Assembly (NCBI GenBank): GCA_966095765.1
Contig: CBHTSZ010000003.1
Coordinates: forward strand, 1-64,000
From: CBHTSZ01 sp966095765
GTDB taxonomy: Bacteria > Patescibacteriota > Saccharimonadia > Saccharimonadales > Saccharimonadaceae
Length of the DNA: 64,000 nt
Direction of reading: 5' to 3'
Shown: positions 1 to 7,969 of the stretch, piece by piece
How the letters are laid out: each line of letters starts with the position of its first letter
How positions within the stretch are numbered: position 1 is the first letter of the stretch
Program-made: the position numbers and the translations under genes
Notes under the pieces: generated by a model
What the model was told of the DNA's origin: nothing
Database searches by the model: none
Seen by the model: the letters and a program-made list of their open reading frames with translations, nothing else

Positions 1-79
1 CACCCGCTTCACCCCGGGGGCCAGGCGGGCCACTCCCTATGTTTTTCAGAGTTAAAAGTTTTGGTTCGCGCAACAAAAC
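1..79. other. left edge, unassigned
   Basis: This short GC-rich piece lies beyond the rpsI terminator. It contains no reading frame that can be supported and no recognisable tRNA or SRP RNA signature. It may be the end of a gene or RNA outside the window. Confidence 0.3.
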
Positions 80-99
80 ACGACCCGAATATGGGTCGT
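80..99 (-). terminator. terminator after rpsI
   Basis: A perfect 7-bp stem, ACGACCC with GGGTCGT around a 6-base loop, is followed on the minus strand by a T-rich stretch. It closes the alpha operon. The A-rich and T-rich flanks on both sides mean it could work in both directions. Confidence 0.75.
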
Positions 100-119
100 T
101 TTTTGATTCAGTTCCGAAA

Positions 120-518
120 CTAACGCTTTGAGAACTGTTCGCGCTTACGTGCAGAACGGAGACCGTATTTCTTACGCTCCTTCTCACGTGGGTCGCGCTT
201 GAGAAGGCCAGCTTTTTTGAGCGTTGAGCGGAGCTCTTCGTTCATGGCGCTGATGCTCTTTGAGATAGCGAGCTTAGCAGCGTCAACCTGGCCAGCAGGA
301 CCACCACCACTGATCACGAGGCTAACGTCAAACTCTTTTTGCTTGCCGATAGTCGCGAGTGGATCGGTGAGTTCAGCGAGCAACGTCGTGTTGTCTGAGA
401 AGTACTCAGCAGCAGTCTTGCCGTTGATCGTGATGTTACCTTTACCACCGGTCAGACGTGCACGTGCAGTAGCTGCCTTGCGGCGTCCGAGACCGTAGAA
501 GTATTCGTTCTTAGCCAT
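120..518 (-). CDS. rpsI: 30S ribosomal protein S9 (uS9)
   Basis: S9 is a small-subunit protein whose C-terminal tail reaches the P-site tRNA in the 30S head. The 132-residue length is normal. The N-terminal YGLGRRKAATARA block and the basic tail ending in SKR are family hallmarks. It is the last gene of the alpha-operon string, its start overlaps the rplM stop by one base (position 518), and a hairpin terminator follows about 20 bases downstream. Nothing is unusual. Confidence 0.97.
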   Translation of the reverse strand: MAKNEYFYGLGRRKAATARARLTGGKGNITINGKTAAEYFSDNTTLLAELTDPLATIGKQKEFDVSLVISGGGPAGQVDAAKLAISKSISAMNEELRSTLKKAGLLKRDPREKERKKYGLRSARKREQFSKR

Positions 519-952
519 TATTTACCTACCTTGATCTGTTCTGGTTGCTGCGCAGCATGGTCGTGAGTTTCGCCGGTGAAGACGCGAAGGCGCTTCATGC
601 GTTCAGCGTGCTGCTTGTTGCGTGGAAGCATACCCTTAACTGCAGCGACGATAGCAGCAGATGAGTCGATCTCTTTGACTTCCTTGATAGAACGTTCCTT
701 GATACCACCTGGGAATCCAGAGTGCCGGTAGTAGACCTTTGATTCAGCCTTGTTACCGGTCAGAACGAGCTTGTCAGCGTTGATAACGACAACGTAGTCA
801 CCGTCATCCATAGATGGGGTGTACGTTGGCTTGTATTTACCAGTCAGGCGGGTTGCGATAACGGTTGCAACACGACCGAGTGGTGCTTCAGATGCGTCGA
901 CGAGTATCCACTTGTGTGAGACTTCGCTGGCTTTTTGACTGTAAGTCTTCAT
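518..952 (-). CDS. rplM: 50S ribosomal protein L13 (uL13)
   Basis: L13 is an early-assembling large-subunit protein. The 144 residues include the conserved GRVATVIATRLTGK segment near residue 26 and the MLPRNKQHAERMKRLRVF block near residue 108. In many bacteria rplM-rpsI is a separate operon; here it follows rplQ by a single base and is translationally linked to rpsI, so the pair is part of the long alpha transcript. Confidence 0.97.
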   Translation of the reverse strand: MKTYSQKASEVSHKWILVDASEAPLGRVATVIATRLTGKYKPTYTPSMDDGDYVVVINADKLVLTGNKAESKVYYRHSGFPGGIKERSIKEVKEIDSSAAIVAAVKGMLPRNKQHAERMKRLRVFTGETHDHAAQQPEQIKVGK

Positions 953-953
953 G

Positions 954-1409
954 CTACTTGTCTCCTTCCTTCGTGGTTACTGTTTTTTTAGCAGCTGGTT
1001 TCTTAACGGCAGGCTTTGCTTCAACTGGAGCGGCTGCTACTGGGGTTTCCTTGAGTTCATCAACGAAGCTGATGCGTGCGAGCTGGGCGTTGTCGCCGAC
1101 GCGTGCACGGGTTCGCTTGATGCGGAGGTAACCAGACTCACGCTCGATCTGTGGGGCGATCTCGTCAAAGAGCTTGTAGGCTGCTTCGAGAGTGCTCAGA
1201 CCAGCGATAACCTGGCGGCGGTTGTGAAGGCCGCCTTTACGAGCTTTGGTAATGAGGACTTCAGCGTACGGGCGAAGCTCTTTCGCCTTTTCGACCGTCG
1301 TTTCGATCGAACCATACGTTACAAGGCTGGTCGCGAGGCCCTTGATGAGGGCACGGCGCTGGTCGCGCTCACGGCCGAACTTGCGTCCTTTGTATCCGTG
1401 TCGGTGCAT
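954..1409 (-). CDS. rplQ: 50S ribosomal protein L17 (bL17)
   Basis: L17 lies near the polypeptide exit region of the 50S subunit. The core (about residues 1-118) begins with MHRHGYKGRKFGR, typical of the family. A lysine-alanine-proline-rich tail of about 30 residues (residues 122-151) extends beyond most bacterial L17 proteins. It lies 3 bases downstream of rpoA, the classic rpoA-rplQ arrangement, and runs on to rplM. Confidence 0.96.
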   Translation of the reverse strand: MHRHGYKGRKFGRERDQRRALIKGLATSLVTYGSIETTVEKAKELRPYAEVLITKARKGGLHNRRQVIAGLSTLEAAYKLFDEIAPQIERESGYLRIKRTRARVGDNAQLARISFVDELKETPVAAAPVEAKPAVKKPAAKKTVTTKEGDK

Positions 1410-1412
1410 AGA

Positions 1413-2336
1413 TTAAAACTCCATCTCCGCCAGCTTGTCTTTCACCTCGTCGAGAGCCTTTGAGCCGAAGCCCTTGAGTTCACGAAGGTCAGTCTCAGAC
1501 AGGGTAACCAGGTCGTTGATCGTACGGATGTCGTTGTTGATCAGCGCGTTGGTTGTGCGTGCGGTAAGGTTAAGATCTTCGATTGGGGTGTTGAGTTCAG
1601 CACCTGCCTCAGCAGCATCAGAACCAAGCGTTGGAGCGGCTTCAACACGAGTTGAACCTGCAAGCGCAGTGTACTGGTTGATGAGGATAGCGGCTGCTTC
1701 TTCGAATGCGTCAGTTGGGCTCAGTGAACCGTCGGTGTCAACAGTGAGGAGAAGCTTGTCGAGGTCAGTTGTCTGACCAACACGAGTGTTCTCAACCTTG
1801 TAGCGTACGCGCTTTACTGGGCTGAAGAATGCGTCGAGGGCGATCATGTCGCTGTGCGCACGCTTGCTGCCTGATTCTTCGATAGTGCGGTAACCGCGGC
1901 CAGACTCAACGACGATGTCCATGGTGATGCTCGTCTTTGGGTCGTCGATGGTGCAGATAACTGCGTCAGGGTTGATGATTTCAACATCAGCAGTCGTCTT
2001 GATGTCACCAGCGGTAACAACGCCTGCACCCTTTTTCTCAAGACGGAGCTCAACAGCTTCGTCTGAGTGTGAACGTACGCTGACGTTCTTGAGGTTCAGC
2101 ATGATGTCAACGACATCTTCTTTGACACCCTTAACCGTCGTGAATTCGTGGCTCACGCCTTCGATCTTGAATGCAGTGATAGCTGCACCTTCGATGCTTG
2201 AGAGGAGGACACGTCGGAGGCTGTTGCCAAGAGTCATGCCGTAACCGGTGTGAAGCGGTTCAATGACAAACGTAGCGCTAGTCTTGCTGTGTTCTTCGAC
2301 GCCGGCGAGTGTTGGGTTGTGAATTGCTTTTGCCAT
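1413..2336 (-). CDS. rpoA: RNA polymerase alpha subunit
   Basis: Alpha dimerises to nucleate RNA polymerase assembly, and its C-terminal domain binds UP elements and activators. Residues 1 to about 230 form the N-terminal dimerisation domain, with the HTGYGMTLGNSLRRVLLSS signature near residue 30. After a short acidic linker, residues 245-307 form the helix-hairpin-helix CTD (ELKGFGSKALDEVKDKL). I chose the ATG at 2336 (MAKAIHNP) rather than an in-frame ATG 48 bases upstream, because the latter would run into rpsD. The 307 residues are normal. The gene sits between rpsD and rplQ as in most bacteria. Confidence 0.96.
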   Translation of the reverse strand: MAKAIHNPTLAGVEEHSKTSATFVIEPLHTGYGMTLGNSLRRVLLSSIEGAAITAFKIEGVSHEFTTVKGVKEDVVDIMLNLKNVSVRSHSDEAVELRLEKKGAGVVTAGDIKTTADVEIINPDAVICTIDDPKTSITMDIVVESGRGYRTIEESGSKRAHSDMIALDAFFSPVKRVRYKVENTRVGQTTDLDKLLLTVDTDGSLSPTDAFEEAAAILINQYTALAGSTRVEAAPTLGSDAAEAGAELNTPIEDLNLTARTTNALINNDIRTINDLVTLSETDLRELKGFGSKALDEVKDKLAEMEF

Positions 2337-2364
2337 AGTTATGTACCCTATTGCTCCTTTAAGC

Positions 2365-2982
2365 TTAGCGTGAGTAGTACTCAACGATTAGTTGTTCTGT
2401 GATATCAGCTTCTGCTTCATCGCGCTTTGGAAGGCCGGTGATGGTAACGGCAAGTTTCTTCGTGTCAGCCTTGAGCCAGCTCAGGGGGCCCTGAACGCTG
2501 TCTTTGAGGACGTTCTCGATGTTTGCGAAGTAACCACTCTTGGCGCTCTTTGGACGAACAACGATCTCGTCGCCGACCTTAACGCGGATAGAAGGGATGT
2601 CAACACGGCGGCCGTTGAGCATAAAGTGGCCGTGAGTGACGAGCTGACGTGCTGCGCGGCGTGAAGTCGCGAAACCAGCACGGTAGATAACGTTGTCGAG
2701 ACGTCGTTCGAGCAGCTGAAGGAGTACTTCACCTGATTGACCCTCGGCGCGGTTAGCGTCAGCCATAAGGCGTGCGAATTGCTTTTCGAGCAGACCGTAC
2801 AAACGACGGACTTTCTGCTTTTCACGGAGCTGCTGAGCGTAGAGGCTCATCTTGCCCTGGCGTGAACGACCATGCTGGCCAGGAATACCTGACTTCTTAA
2901 CCATGATCTTGTGAGCTTTCGGGTGAAGGGCGTAACCTTCACGACGGCTCTGCTTAACGATAGGTGATCGATCTCGTGCCAT
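2365..2982 (-). CDS. rpsD: 30S ribosomal protein S4 (uS4)
   Basis: S4 initiates 30S assembly by binding the 5' domain of 16S rRNA. The start at 2982 (MARDRSPIVKQ) follows AAGGAGAGG at good spacing; an earlier in-frame ATG overlaps rpsK and was not used. The 205 residues carry the S4 RNA-binding domain at about 95-160 (RRLDNVIYRAGFATSRRAARQ). The N-terminal zinc-binding cysteines found in some bacterial S4 proteins are absent, so this is the zinc-free form. Confidence 0.96.
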   Translation of the reverse strand: MARDRSPIVKQSRREGYALHPKAHKIMVKKSGIPGQHGRSRQGKMSLYAQQLREKQKVRRLYGLLEKQFARLMADANRAEGQSGEVLLQLLERRLDNVIYRAGFATSRRAARQLVTHGHFMLNGRRVDIPSIRVKVGDEIVVRPKSAKSGYFANIENVLKDSVQGPLSWLKADTKKLAVTITGLPKRDEAEADITEQLIVEYYSR

Positions 2983-2983
2983 C

Positions 2984-3376
2984 TTAGCCTCTCCTTGCCT
3001 TTCGTGGACGTGTTCCACCGTGCGGCACACCAGTTACGTCCTTGATGCTCTCAACGACGATGTCGAAGTTGCTCATTGCACGGATAGCGGTGTCACGACC
3101 AAGACCAACGCCCTTAACGAAGACGTCAACCTTTTGGAGGCCGTACTGGCTCTTGGCGATCTCAGCGGCTTTTTCAGCAGCGATCTGGGCAGCGTAAGCT
3201 GTACCCTTCTTGCTACCACGGAAACCACAGGCACCGGCGCTTGATGCGCTCAGTACGTTACCCTTTGAGTCTGAGAACGTCACGATGGTGTTGTTAAATG
3301 TTGCTTGAATATGCAGCTGACCAGCTGAAACTGAACGGCGCTGCTTCTTGCGAGTTGTAGTCTTTGCTTCTGCCAT
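2984..3376 (-). CDS. rpsK: 30S ribosomal protein S11 (uS11)
   Basis: S11 is a platform protein next to the mRNA exit and the E-site codon. The 130 residues contain the ATFNNTIVTFSD segment at about 25-37 and the C-terminal VPHGGTRPRKARRG tail, both strongly conserved in the family. It lies between rpsM and rpsD in the standard alpha-operon order, with 8 and 1 bases of spacing, and no unusual insertions are seen. Confidence 0.97.
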   Translation of the reverse strand: MAEAKTTTRKKQRRSVSAGQLHIQATFNNTIVTFSDSKGNVLSASSAGACGFRGSKKGTAYAAQIAAEKAAEIAKSQYGLQKVDVFVKGVGLGRDTAIRAMSNFDIVVESIKDVTGVPHGGTRPRKARRG

Positions 3377-3384
3377 ATTAATTC

Positions 3385-3771
3385 CTAGGTCTTTGACGCT
3401 GCTTTAGGTTGTGAACCACCAACTGCGACACGCTTACCGCGTCGGGTGCGGCCGTTCGTACGAGTACGCTGACCACGTGATGGTAGATTGTTCTTGTGAC
3501 GGACACCACGGTATGCCTGGATGTCCTTGAGTCGCTTGACGTTGCCGGCAACGACACGCTGGAGGTCACCCTCGACGTTGTAGTTGCTGTCGATCTCGTC
3601 ACGCAGTTTCTTGAGTTCAGCCTCAGTAAGGTCCTTGACTCGGGTCGTAGGATCAATGCCGGTTGCCTTGCAGATGTTGCTGGCAAACTTAGGACCGATA
3701 CCGTAGATGTAAGTCAGGCTGATCTGAACTTGCTTGTCGGTAGGAATGGTTACGTTAGCAATACGCGCCAT
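3385..3771 (-). CDS. rpsM: 30S ribosomal protein S13 (uS13)
   Basis: S13 sits on the 30S head and forms intersubunit bridges and contacts with the P-site tRNA. The 128 residues start with MARIANVTIPTDKQ and include YIYGIGPKFASNICKATGI near residue 22 and RGQRTRTNGRTRRGK near residue 99, diagnostic for S13. It starts 4 bases downstream of the rpmJ stop, so it is translated from the same infA-rpmJ-rpsM message. Confidence 0.97.
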   Translation of the reverse strand: MARIANVTIPTDKQVQISLTYIYGIGPKFASNICKATGIDPTTRVKDLTEAELKKLRDEIDSNYNVEGDLQRVVAGNVKRLKDIQAYRGVRHKNNLPSRGQRTRTNGRTRRGKRVAVGGSQPKAASKT

Positions 3772-3774
3772 AAA

Positions 3775-3891
3775 CTACCCCTGCCTCTGTTTGTTTTTGG
3801 GCTTCTTTTTGTTGATGACAACGAGTCGGCCCTTGCGGCGAACAAGTTGGTCATCTGGACTGATTTTTTTGACACTGGCTCGAACCTTCAC
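3775..3891 (-). CDS. rpmJ: 50S ribosomal protein L36 (bL36), zinc-free form
   Basis: This is a 38-codon gene starting with GTG and encoding KVRASVKKISPDDQLVRRKG followed by a basic tail ending KNKQRQG. The frame of L36 is clear, but the family's usual C-x2-C-type zinc ligands are replaced by ISPDDQ and other residues, so this is the cysteine-free form. It lies 26 bases after infA and 3 bases before rpsM, exactly where rpmJ is expected. Zinc-free paralogs are known in other bacteria; here it appears to be the copy in the main operon. Confidence 0.93.
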   Translation of the reverse strand: MKVRASVKKISPDDQLVRRKGRLVVINKKKPKNKQRQG

Positions 3892-3917
3892 AGTGTATTC
3901 TCCCAAATGGTTAAAAT

Positions 3918-4142
3918 TTAATCTCGCAGTCGGAAGCTGATTCTGCCCTTCGTAAGATCGTAAGGGGTCAACTCAACCTCGACCTTATCGCCCGGCACTA
4001 ACCGAATGTAGTGCTTGCGCATCTTCCCTGACACGTGAGCGATAATCGTATGACCGTTCTCCAACTCGACACGAAACTGAGCATTAGGCAGACTTTCGAC
4101 TACCTTACCGTTCAGTTTGATGACTTCCTTGGTTCCGGACAT
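3918..4142 (-). CDS. infA: translation initiation factor IF-1
   Basis: IF-1 is a small OB-fold protein that occupies the 30S A site during initiation. The 74 residues match the family in length and include the GKVVESLPNAQFRVELENGH and HVSGKMRKHYIRLVPGDKVEVEL type segments. It is the first gene of the alpha operon, only 14 bases downstream of a -10 box, which leaves a leader of about 8 bases. Confidence 0.96.
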   Translation of the reverse strand: MSGTKEVIKLNGKVVESLPNAQFRVELENGHTIIAHVSGKMRKHYIRLVPGDKVEVELTPYDLTKGRISFRLRD

Positions 4143-4156
4143 AGTTACAAGAGAGA

Positions 4157-4185
4157 ATTATACAGTAAACAACTCTTCCCGTAAA
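4157..4185 (-). promoter_or_regulatory. infA/alpha-operon promoter
   Basis: Minus-strand -35 TTTACG (4180-4185) and -10 TATAAT (4157-4162) are separated by exactly 17 bases. Transcription would begin about 8 bases before the infA ATG. This makes the infA-to-rpsI block an independent transcription unit from secY. Confidence 0.75.
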
Positions 4186-4299
4186 CCCCTAGTAAAAAAG
4201 ACTCGCAGCGCGATGTAGTTACCCATATTGTACCGCAATAAGCATGTTCGTCAAGCAGCTGCGGGGTTGTTGATTTAGTATAATATAACAGAGGTAATA

Positions 4300-4328
4300 T
4301 TGACAATACTTATGTTTTTTGTTATAAT
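4300..4328 (+). promoter_or_regulatory. perfect sigma-70-type promoter for 4373 gene
   Basis: TTGACA (4300-4305), a 17-base spacer and TATAAT (4323-4328) give a full consensus promoter on the plus strand, divergent from the infA promoter. It drives the small GC-rich gene starting at 4373. Confidence 0.88.
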
Positions 4329-4372
4329 AAGTAATGACGTTCAGTTGTACCTACTACTCACGAGGAGTTACC

Positions 4373-4768
4373 GTGCCCAAGCGAAACGATGCCGAGCGAC
4401 GTGCTCAGCGCAAGCGGATCGCCGAACTTCAGGGATCCAGCAGTCGGAACGAGCGCCTGATCGGTGTGGTCGCCAGCGCAATGCAGCGAGTCCGAGAGGA
4501 CGAGGAGCGCCGTCTGTGCGACGAATGCCATCTCCCCAAGTGGGAGTGCGAGCTGCTCGCTGAAGAAGACGGTGCGACGCGGCACATCTTTTCCCCGATG
4601 ACACCCGAGCAGCAGCTCAGGTACGAGGAGGAGCGAGCCACACCCGTCCTCAGCGAGGACATCGATGAGATCGAGATGCCGAAGCGGCACTTCGCCGGCC
4701 ACGCACCCGACTGCGCCATGCTCCCCGCCATCTGCTACGCGACCGCAGGTATCCCCGCTCGTCCGTAG
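4373..4768 (+). CDS. GC-rich cassette protein with Cys-x2-Cys motif, unknown function
   Basis: I do not recognise this 131-residue protein. The start is GTG at 4373, placed 5-6 bases after GAGGAG; an upstream ATG at 4334 overlaps the expected transcription start and was not used. The N-terminal third is highly charged and probably helical (KRNDAERRAQRKRIAEL). A LCDECHLPKWEC segment at about residues 60-71 has Cys-x2-Cys-x6-Cys spacing that could bind metal, and two more cysteines lie near the C-terminus. The third codon positions are clearly GC-richer than in the ribosomal genes around it. It has its own consensus promoter and terminator, so it is a self-contained unit inserted between infA and the gene at 4837. 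Confidence 0.8.
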   Translation: MPKRNDAERRAQRKRIAELQGSSSRNERLIGVVASAMQRVREDEERRLCDECHLPKWECELLAEEDGATRHIFSPMTPEQQLRYEEERATPVLSEDIDEIEMPKRHFAGHAPDCAMLPAICYATAGIPARP

Positions 4769-4783
4769 CACACCAACTGAACG

Positions 4784-4815
4784 CCCCTCCGATGCATCAG
4801 CAGCGGAGGGGTTTT
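4784..4815 (+). terminator. terminator of 4373 gene
   Basis: The stem CCCCTCCG/CGGAGGGG has a 12-base loop and is followed by TTTTCATTTT. The TTTTCAT tail recurs after other cassettes in this window. Confidence 0.85.
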
Positions 4816-4836
4816 CATTTTCTCGACTTGTTGACT

Positions 4837-5853
4837 CTAGTAGTAAACGCCTGAGTAATTTGTCACGAGGTCATAGCAAACCCGTCCAGCCTGGTGATAG
4901 AACGTGTCGGGTGAGGTTTGGCTGTAACGAACACGCTCCATAGCTGGATACGCGTCTGAACCCTTCTTTGCCTTGTAGGTTACGCAGAGCGTGTAGCTGT
5001 ACGCATCGTTATCTACAGGCGCAATAACTGGCTTTGAGGCCGGGCTTACGAGAGGCATATCCTCGCCGTTCGTATCCGGTTGCTTCACCTTTTTACCTGG
5101 CGTGTATTCGACGAGGTTACGGTCGATGAGTTGGCGAGCTTCTTCTGATGCTTCATCACGAACCTCAGCGAGCGTTTGTGGCAATGCGTCTGCTTTTGCA
5201 GTGTGGTTGTTGATCGTGTCGCTGAGCCGCGGAAGTGCGCGTTCGATCAAACGATCATCACGAGTCATGCGCGCGTTCCAGGTCGGACCTGCAATTGCGA
5301 GCACGGTGATGCTTATCGTCACGACAGCCATAAAGATCCAGTAAACGAGACCTGAGCGCTTCAGTTTGAACGGACGGACCGTACGAAGCAGTGTCGCACC
5401 GTAAACGAGCGTGATGACCGAACCAGTGATGAGCGTCGTCAGCGCACCGCTGTCACCATATGATGAGCCGTCACTGTCACCGATAAGCAGTCGTACGATC
5501 GCAAAAACCGCGACGATCAGCGAGCCGATACCAAACAGCGCAAAGATGACAGCGTGGATGATCATGATCACCATCGCACCACCGGTCTTTTGCAGTACCT
5601 CACGACGTGAATAGAAGACATCACAGATGAGAGAGATGACGAACAGCACAATCACTGCTGCGAGAGAGTAAGCTACCATCTCGCTCTGATAGTACTCAGA
5701 TGATGAGGGATTAAGGAAGAAGCCAACGCTGATGGCAGTCAGCCATGCGAGTGCGAGAATCGTCCAGCCCCAAAAGGCGTAGGTAAGCCACTGAAGCACG
5801 AGCACGCCCGGGCTGTTGTGAGCCACCGTTACGGTTTGTTTCTCTTTGTCCAT
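4837..5853 (-). CDS. multi-spanning membrane protein of unknown function
   Basis: This 338-residue protein has a cytoplasmic N-terminus followed by about five hydrophobic segments (roughly residues 18-50, 60-82, 95-122, 138-158 and 168-190). A large C-terminal domain of about 140 residues follows and is probably outside the cell; it contains two cysteines (about residues 289 and 326) that could pair. The start follows GAGGAGG at 3-base spacing. I do not assign a family. Its base composition is like that of the housekeeping genes, and it stands alone downstream of secY on the same strand. Confidence 0.8.
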   Translation of the reverse strand: MDKEKQTVTVAHNSPGVLVLQWLTYAFWGWTILALAWLTAISVGFFLNPSSSEYYQSEMVAYSLAAVIVLFVISLICDVFYSRREVLQKTGGAMVIMIIHAVIFALFGIGSLIVAVFAIVRLLIGDSDGSSYGDSGALTTLITGSVITLVYGATLLRTVRPFKLKRSGLVYWIFMAVVTISITVLAIAGPTWNARMTRDDRLIERALPRLSDTINNHTAKADALPQTLAEVRDEASEEARQLIDRNLVEYTPGKKVKQPDTNGEDMPLVSPASKPVIAPVDNDAYSYTLCVTYKAKKGSDAYPAMERVRYSQTSPDTFYHQAGRVCYDLVTNYSGVYY

Positions 5854-5920
5854 GCACCCTCCTCAACTTATTTGTTTTAATCATACACCGTTTTTACGCA
5901 ATGCGACCTTGTGACTTAGG

Positions 5921-5948
5921 AAAAAGAGCAGCCCGAGCAGCTGGCTCT
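5921..5948 (-). terminator. terminator after secY
   Basis: On the minus strand AGAGC(C)AGC pairs with GCTGCTCT with one bulged C, followed by TTTTT. It lies about 65 bases after the secY stop. Confidence 0.6.
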
Positions 5949-6010
5949 GCCAGTGCCCGGCGCGATGAGAAAAAACGCAGTTTTGTCTTATGAGCAAGCG
6001 TAGCGAAGCG

Positions 6011-7423
6011 CTAATACTGGTCGTACGTAACCATCAGCGCGCGTGAGTTGATCTGACGAAGCGTTTCGAGACCAACTGAGACGACGATGAGCAGACCCGT
6101 ACCACCGATTGCGAGATTCGCGGCGTTGATACCGAGCTGGGCAAAAATGTATTCTGCGATAAACGGCATGACAGCAATGAGGCCAAGCGCCAGTGAACCG
6201 AACAGCGTGAGACGGTTTACGGTACGTGCGAGATACTTCTCTGTCTGAATACCAGGACGGATGTTCTCGATAAAGCCGCCTTGCTTCTGGAGGTTTTCTG
6301 AGATCTCGTTACTGTTAAAGACGATGCCTGTGTAGAAGTAGGTAAACAGCACGACGAGGATAAAGTAGGCAGCTGGGTAGATAAAGCTCTCGAGGCCACC
6401 GGTACCGAACGAGCCAGGCTGTGGCGTCTGGAACCAGGTGATGAGGTTGTTCGCAAGCTCAGCGTACTTAGCGTTGCCTGACGATTTGATGATCTGACCT
6501 ATAAACGCAGGCAGTGCAAGGAACGCAACCGCAAAGATAACTGGGATCACACCAGCCGTGATCAGCTTGACCGGCAGGATGCTTTTGACGCCACTGTAGG
6601 CACTGTTGCCCTGCACGCGCTTCGCATAGTTGATCGTGATAACACGCTGGGCTTCGTTGATCTTTACGAGGATATAGAGGATGAGCAGCGCCGCGATACT
6701 AACACCAAGTGTCACCCAGAACGCGAGGCCGTTGATAGGAAGCGTAAACCAGTTAAAGATGTGGAGCTTGTCTGCGTCTCCAGAGACTGACGTGAGCGAC
6801 CCCCAGACACCACCGAGAATGCTCGGCAACTGCGAGATAATACCGGCAAAGATAAGGAGCGAGATACCGTTACCGACGCCCTGCTCGGTGATGAGCTCAC
6901 CGAGCCACATCATAAGGATCGCGCCTGCTGCCATAGCGGTGACCGCGATAATCCATTGGTACAGCGTCGTGTCAGAAAGGACACCAGTGTTACCGGCAAG
7001 GACGGTTTGACGGATGATAAAGATGAAAGCAATCGACTGCAGGATAGCAAGCGGCACCGTAAGCAGACGGGTCCACTGGTTGATCTTGCGACGTCCTGAT
7101 TCACCGTCTTTATGTAGTTCCTCGAGGCTTGGGATAGCCTTTGTCAGAAGCTGGGTCACAACAGAGGCCGTGATGTACGGGCTAAGACCAACGAGAACGA
7201 TAGAAAGACTTGCCAGTCCACCACCAGAGAGGAGATTGAGGAAGCCGCCGAGGTCGGTAGCACCGATCGCGTTCTCGATAACTTGGCGAAGTTCGGTTGG
7301 CTTCGCGAGCGGCACTGGTACTTGTGACAGGAATCGGTAAACGACCACGATCGCAAACACGACAAATAGTCGTTTTTGCATGTCACGGCTCTTAAGTGAT
7401 GCAAGGATAGTACGCCAGTTCAT
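6011..7423 (-). CDS. secY: protein translocase subunit SecY
   Basis: SecY is the channel of the SecYEG translocon in the cytoplasmic membrane. The 470-residue protein shows about ten hydrophobic helices, the plug/TM2 segment LGLSPYITASVVTQLL-like near residue 85, and the C-terminal cytoplasmic loops with RPGIQTEKYL near residue 393. In most bacteria secY follows rplO directly in the spc operon; here a GC-rich cassette and a terminator lie between them, and secY has its own -10 box. The length and residues look fully functional. Confidence 0.96.
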   Translation of the reverse strand: MNWRTILASLKSRDMQKRLFVVFAIVVVYRFLSQVPVPLAKPTELRQVIENAIGATDLGGFLNLLSGGGLASLSIVLVGLSPYITASVVTQLLTKAIPSLEELHKDGESGRRKINQWTRLLTVPLAILQSIAFIFIIRQTVLAGNTGVLSDTTLYQWIIAVTAMAAGAILMMWLGELITEQGVGNGISLLIFAGIISQLPSILGGVWGSLTSVSGDADKLHIFNWFTLPINGLAFWVTLGVSIAALLILYILVKINEAQRVITINYAKRVQGNSAYSGVKSILPVKLITAGVIPVIFAVAFLALPAFIGQIIKSSGNAKYAELANNLITWFQTPQPGSFGTGGLESFIYPAAYFILVVLFTYFYTGIVFNSNEISENLQKQGGFIENIRPGIQTEKYLARTVNRLTLFGSLALGLIAVMPFIAEYIFAQLGINAANLAIGGTGLLIVVSVGLETLRQINSRALMVTYDQY

Positions 7424-7465
7424 AAATATCAGACCCTCTAGATTTTTCAGTAAATACTTTTCGTT

Positions 7466-7471
7466 ATTATA
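7466..7471 (-). promoter_or_regulatory. secY -10 element
   Basis: TATAAT on the minus strand about 43 bases upstream of the secY ATG. No good -35 hexamer is present at 17 bases. It is probably the promoter needed after secY was separated from rplO. Confidence 0.5.
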
Positions 7472-7541
7472 CTACAGATCTTGTATCTGTTGGGATGGAA
7501 GAATACTTGTTTTCACTTTCTCCTTAGCGAACCAATGAAAT

Positions 7542-7569
7542 AGAGCCCGCCCCCGAAGGAGCAGGCTCT
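7542..7569 (-). terminator. terminator of 7585 gene
   Basis: AGAGCC/GGCTCT outer stem with an inner GC-rich stem and a TTCG loop, followed on the minus strand by TATTTCATT. The tail resembles that of other cassettes. Confidence 0.75.
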
Positions 7570-7584
7570 ACTTCGGAAACGGAC

Positions 7585-7860
7585 TCAGGGGGCCAGATCG
7601 AGCAGTATCAGCTCGCAGCCTTCTTCGCGCAGCTTGTCGATCAGCAGCTCCCAGTAGATCCTACCAGGCTCCCAGTTCGGACCAACTTCATAGAGCCAGA
7701 GATGCACTTCGCCGCCTGGCGCCTCGCTCACCGACTGCTGCACGCAGCACGGTTCTTCCCCCTTGTCCCGCTCATCCTCAACCTCGATGATGCATGCCCG
7801 GATGAGTGTGTCGACCTCATGGAACGGCACATCGCTCTTCACGATGTATTTCAGATGCAT
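7585..7860 (-). CDS. GC-rich cassette protein inserted between rplO and secY, unknown
   Basis: This is a 91-residue acidic protein of unknown function with alternating strand and helix character (MHLKYIVKSDVPFHEVDTLI, then a VHLWLYEVG strand and a helical end LLIDKLREEGCEL). Its overall size and pattern suggest a small alpha/beta fold, but no family is recognised. GC-rich third positions set it apart from the flanking rplO and secY. A promoter overlapping the rplO terminator and its own hairpin terminator make it an independent unit splitting the spc operon. The ribosome binding site is weak (GGTGG). Confidence 0.75.
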   Translation of the reverse strand: MHLKYIVKSDVPFHEVDTLIRACIIEVEDERDKGEEPCCVQQSVSEAPGGEVHLWLYEVGPNWEPGRIYWELLIDKLREEGCELILLDLAP

Positions 7861-7909
7861 CTTTCAGACCACCACATCTCACTGTAAAGAATATCTGCAG
7901 GGACTTCAT

Positions 7910-7937
7910 ATTATAACAAACAAAAAACACCCGCCAA
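7910..7937 (-). promoter_or_regulatory. promoter of 7585 gene, overlapping rplO terminator
   Basis: -10 TATAAT (7910-7915) and a weak -35 TTGGCG (7932-7937) with a 16-base spacer. The -35 lies inside the loop side of the rplO terminator hairpin. Confidence 0.6.
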
Positions 7938-7950
7938 GACGACGGGTGTT
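7926..7950 (-). terminator. terminator after rplO
   Basis: AACACCCG/CGGGTGTT stem followed on the minus strand by a run of T residues. It ends the S10-spc transcript after rplO. Confidence 0.85.
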
Positions 7951-7969
7951 TTCTTAGGAAAAAGCTAGG

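Noticed and set aside
1..79. tRNA or SRP RNA at the left edge
   Set aside because: The GC-rich bases do not fit acceptor, T-arm or SRP Alu/S-domain signatures, and the element is cut by the window end.
951..1463. Long plus-strand open frame opposite rplQ
   Set aside because: It lies entirely antisense to rplQ and rplM, has no promoter or ribosome binding site, and its translation shows no domain; a shadow of the GC-balanced ribosomal genes.
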